Assembly: GCA_026874595.1 (NCBI GenBank)
Contig: JAPPUL010000073.1
Span: forward strand, 1,139,973 to 1,203,972
Length of the DNA: 64,000 nt
Origin: Sipunculus nudus
Taxonomy: Eukaryota > Annelida > Sipuncula > Golfingiida > Sipunculidae
Reading direction: 5' to 3'
A model generated the notes under the pieces. The model was not told the origin of the DNA. It was given only the letters and a program-made list of their open reading frames with translations, and ran no database searches. Positions 62,057 through 64,000 of this stretch are shown here, one piece after another. Made by a program: the position numbers and the translations under genes. Positions within the stretch are counted from its first letter, which is position 1. Every line of letters begins with the position of its first letter.

Positions 62057-62920
62057 ATGGAAGAATTACTTGGGAAAGTCAAAACCCTTCTTGAAGCACT
62101 CCCTTATATAAAGGATTTTTACGGAAAGACAATAGTTATAAAGTATGGGGGTAGTGCAATGATAGACGAGGAGTTAAAAGAGAGTGTCATAACGGATATT
62201 GTACTTATGAAGTATGTAGGAATAAATCCGATTATTGTGCATGGTGGGGGTAAGCATATAAATGAACTCGTAAGGCGTTTTGGTAGGGAGAGTGTATTTA
62301 TAGATGGGCTTCGAGTAACAGATAAAGAGACGATGTCGATAACGGAAATGGTACTAACCGGAGCGGTTAATAAAGAGATTGTAGCGTTACTTAATATTCA
62401 TGGTGCACGTGCGGTAGGGATATCTGGAAAAGATGGGATGTTGATAAGGGCAAAAAAGAAAGTATCTGATGGGACGCATAACTATGGACTTGTAGGAGAG
62501 ATAACAAATATAAACCCTAATATACTATCAGTACTTGACAAAGCAGGATTCATTCCGGTGATATCTCCAATAGGCTTTTCAGAAGAAGGACAAACTTTAA
62601 ATATAAATGCAGATAACGCCGCAGGCGAGATTGCAAGCGCACTAAAGGCAGAAAAACTAATTATGCTTACCGATACAAAAGGGCTTTGCAAGGTAAAAGG
62701 AGATGAGAGCACACTAATAAGTTCGATAAGCTTAAAAGAGCTTGAGGCTTTGCGGAAGAAAGATATTATAACCGAGGGTATGCTGCCTAAGATGGATTCA
62801 TGTATTAAAGCCTTTTCTAAAGGAGTAAAAAAGATACATATAATAGACGGCAGGATACCGCACTCCTTAATACTAGAACTTTTTACAGAGGGTGGTATTG
62901 GAACACAGATAACAAGCTAG
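62057..62920 (+). CDS. argB: Acetylglutamate kinase
   Basis: ArgB phosphorylates N-acetylglutamate in arginine synthesis. The 287-residue sequence has KTIVIKYGGSAM near residue 24, NPIIVHGGGKHINELV near residue 60, the substrate-binding FIDGLRVTDKETM, VGISGKDGM, ININADNAAGEIASAL and the C-terminal GGIGTQI. An N-terminal helix extension (MEELLGKVKTLLEALPYIKDF) suggests the arginine-inhibited hexameric type. argD follows after 83 bp. Confidence 0.96.
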   Translation: MEELLGKVKTLLEALPYIKDFYGKTIVIKYGGSAMIDEELKESVITDIVLMKYVGINPIIVHGGGKHINELVRRFGRESVFIDGLRVTDKETMSITEMVLTGAVNKEIVALLNIHGARAVGISGKDGMLIRAKKKVSDGTHNYGLVGEITNINPNILSVLDKAGFIPVISPIGFSEEGQTLNINADNAAGEIASALKAEKLIMLTDTKGLCKVKGDESTLISSISLKELEALRKKDIITEGMLPKMDSCIKAFSKGVKKIHIIDGRIPHSLILELFTEGGIGTQITS

Positions 62921-62960
62921 CTAAAGAAAATAACTAAAGAAAATAACTTAAAGAAAATAA
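62921..62960. repeat. Three 13/14-bp tandem repeats after argB
   Basis: ctaaagaaaataa occurs at 62921-62933 and 62934-62946, followed by a 14-bp variant at 62947-62960. It starts with the base after the argB stop codon, in the argB-argD gap. Confidence 0.88.
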
Positions 62961-63003
62961 AAGCAGATGCTTTAAAAGTGCAGATAAAAAGCGAGAAAAT
63001 ACA

Positions 63004-64000
63004 ATGGACCTTGAAAAGATAAAATCAGATGAAAATAAATACTTACTACAGACCTACACGAGGTATAATCTTGTGTTCACACATGGATTGGGGGCATATT
63101 TATATGATATAGAGGGTAATGAGTATTTGGATTTTCTTGCAGGAATAAGTGTTTGTAACCTAGGGCACTGCAATAAGAGGATAAACGAGGCAATAAAAGA
63201 GCAGCTTGACAGGCTAATACACACATCGAATCTCTATTATACAGAGAACCAAATAGAACTTGCCAAGCTAATATCAAAAATATCGTTTGCAGGCAAAACA
63301 TTCTTTTCCAACAGCGGGACAGAAGCAAACGAGGCGGCAATAAAATATATAAGGCTTCGAGGGAACGCGATAAACCCTAAAAAAAATCATCTAATCTCAC
63401 TTGAAGGGTCATTTCACGGGCGCTCAAGCGGCTCACTTGCAATAACAGGACAACTAAAACATCAAGAGGGCTTTGAACCACTTCTTAGCAATGTCCATCT
63501 AGTTAAGCCAAATGATATAAAGTCGCTAAGAGAACATTTTAATGAAAACACAGCCGGCATAATACTTGAAACGATACAGGGTGAGAGTGGAGTTTGGCCA
63601 CTTAGTTTAGAGTTTCTAAAAGAGGCCAAAGAGCTTTCACGTAAATACAACGCACTTTTAATACTAGATGAAGTACAAACAGGTCTTGGTCGGACGGGTG
63701 ATATATTGTCCTATAAAGGCTTTGATATAGAGCCGGATGGTTTTACACTGGCAAAATCGCTTGCAAACGGGCTTCCGATAGGAGCTTTTCATATAAGCGA
63801 CAAACATAAAGATATAGAGCTAAAAGGGCGCCATGCCTCAACTTTTGGAGGGAATCCGCTAGTATGCAAGGCAGCAATTGAGGTATTAAATATACTCTCG
63901 GGTGGACTGCTTTTTGAGGTACAGAGAGTAAGCAAACTGCTTTTTGAGAAACTAGAAGATCTTAAAGGAGAATTTAGTATAATTAAGAGTCTTCGAGGGA
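63004..64000 (+). CDS. argD: Acetylornithine aminotransferase (3' end outside window)
   Basis: The frame opens with ATG at 63004 and runs off the window; 332 codons are visible of ~390 expected. ArgD is a PLP-dependent class III aminotransferase that makes N-acetylornithine. Visible motifs are DIEGNEYLDFLAGISVCNLGH, FFSNSGTEANEAAIKY near residue 100, SFHGRSSGSLAITGQ, LLILDEVQTGLGRTG near residue 220 and the PLP-lysine region TLAKSLANGLPIGAF. It follows argB, consistent with an arg operon. Confidence 0.95.
   Translation, partial: MDLEKIKSDENKYLLQTYTRYNLVFTHGLGAYLYDIEGNEYLDFLAGISVCNLGHCNKRINEAIKEQLDRLIHTSNLYYTENQIELAKLISKISFAGKTFFSNSGTEANEAAIKYIRLRGNAINPKKNHLISLEGSFHGRSSGSLAITGQLKHQEGFEPLLSNVHLVKPNDIKSLREHFNENTAGIILETIQGESGVWPLSLEFLKEAKELSRKYNALLILDEVQTGLGRTGDILSYKGFDIEPDGFTLAKSLANGLPIGAFHISDKHKDIELKGRHASTFGGNPLVCKAAIEVLNILSGGLLFEVQRVSKLLFEKLEDLKGEFSIIKSLRG

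Noticed and set aside
1-64000. Insertion sequences, integrases, prophage, tRNA and rRNA genes
   Set aside because: I looked for transposase or integrase motifs, long terminal inverted repeats and tRNA-like folds and found none that could be supported.

Overview
This window comes from an AT-rich bacterial chromosome whose envelope looks Gram-negative: there are signal peptides, lipoproteins, a MlaF-type lipid-transport ATPase and a bactofilin/M23 peptidase pair. Gene density is high and almost every gene has a clear function. I see no tRNA, rRNA, prophage, insertion sequence or CRISPR array. The phylum cannot be fixed from this window. The order M23 peptidase, bactofilin, YaaR-like (DUF327), PSP1/RicT recalls spirochaetes. 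The two-gene ATP-citrate lyase, the bacillithiol genes (bshA, bshC) and a futalosine-type menaquinone deaminase point to an unusual lineage, perhaps an anaerobe or microaerophile with part or all of a reductive TCA cycle.

Layout. 1-1516 is the 3' part of gyrB. 1576-8193 is a minus-strand block: TPR protein, GH3 hexosaminidase, TIGR02757 protein, MlaF-like ATPase and a frameshifted aldehyde dehydrogenase. 8454-15348 is a plus-strand acetate module: DUF4212 small subunit, sodium:solute symporter, cNMP/CBS/DUF294 protein, DnaQ-like exonuclease and acetyl-CoA synthetase. 15491-29480 mixes plus-strand envelope or unknown genes (zinc-ribbon membrane proteins, a methyltransferase, TPR and DUF6599 proteins, a YpdA-like flavoprotein fused to a NapH-like ferredoxin, dusB) with minus-strand housekeeping genes (folD-fchA, tgt, coaX-birA, amidohydrolase). 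29681-34305 carries a coiled-coil protein, a ferredoxin, a UbiD-family decarboxylase, a YciI-like protein, two tandem Cys-rich small proteins and a TrmR-like methyltransferase. 35137-39165 is aclB-aclA, followed by a 256-bp tandem duplication of the aclA/tatD 3' junction. 40440-43410 is the M23-bactofilin-YaaR-RicT cluster. 43460-48491 is the minus-strand rpmF-plsX-fabD-fabG-fabF-rnc cluster, lacking acpP and with fabH elsewhere. 49211-53507 is an overlapping bshC-bshA-murI-thiE operon. 53658-61900 is envelope-related: COG4324 protease, fabH, DUF4833, two glycosyltransferases, a collagen-like/beta-helix lipoprotein and a flippase-like protein. 62057 to the end is argB and partial argD.

How they work together. 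Acetate uptake and activation (symporter plus Acs) and citrate cleavage (AclBA) both supply acetyl-CoA. The fab/plsX genes use it for lipid synthesis, and BirA would biotinylate acetyl-CoA carboxylase. The deaminase and UbiD-family genes may serve menaquinone synthesis. bshA/bshC, and perhaps the YpdA-like fusion, serve bacillithiol redox metabolism.

Two genome-scale features stand out. First, base-composition skew is organised in blocks: genes running against the local block have T-rich coding strands, and the style changes inside acs. Second, short (11-16 bp) perfect tandem duplications recur at the 5' and 3' edges of genes, many containing the start codon, Shine-Dalgarno sequence or stop codon. 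Larger tandem duplications of about 62, 256 and 377 bp also occur.
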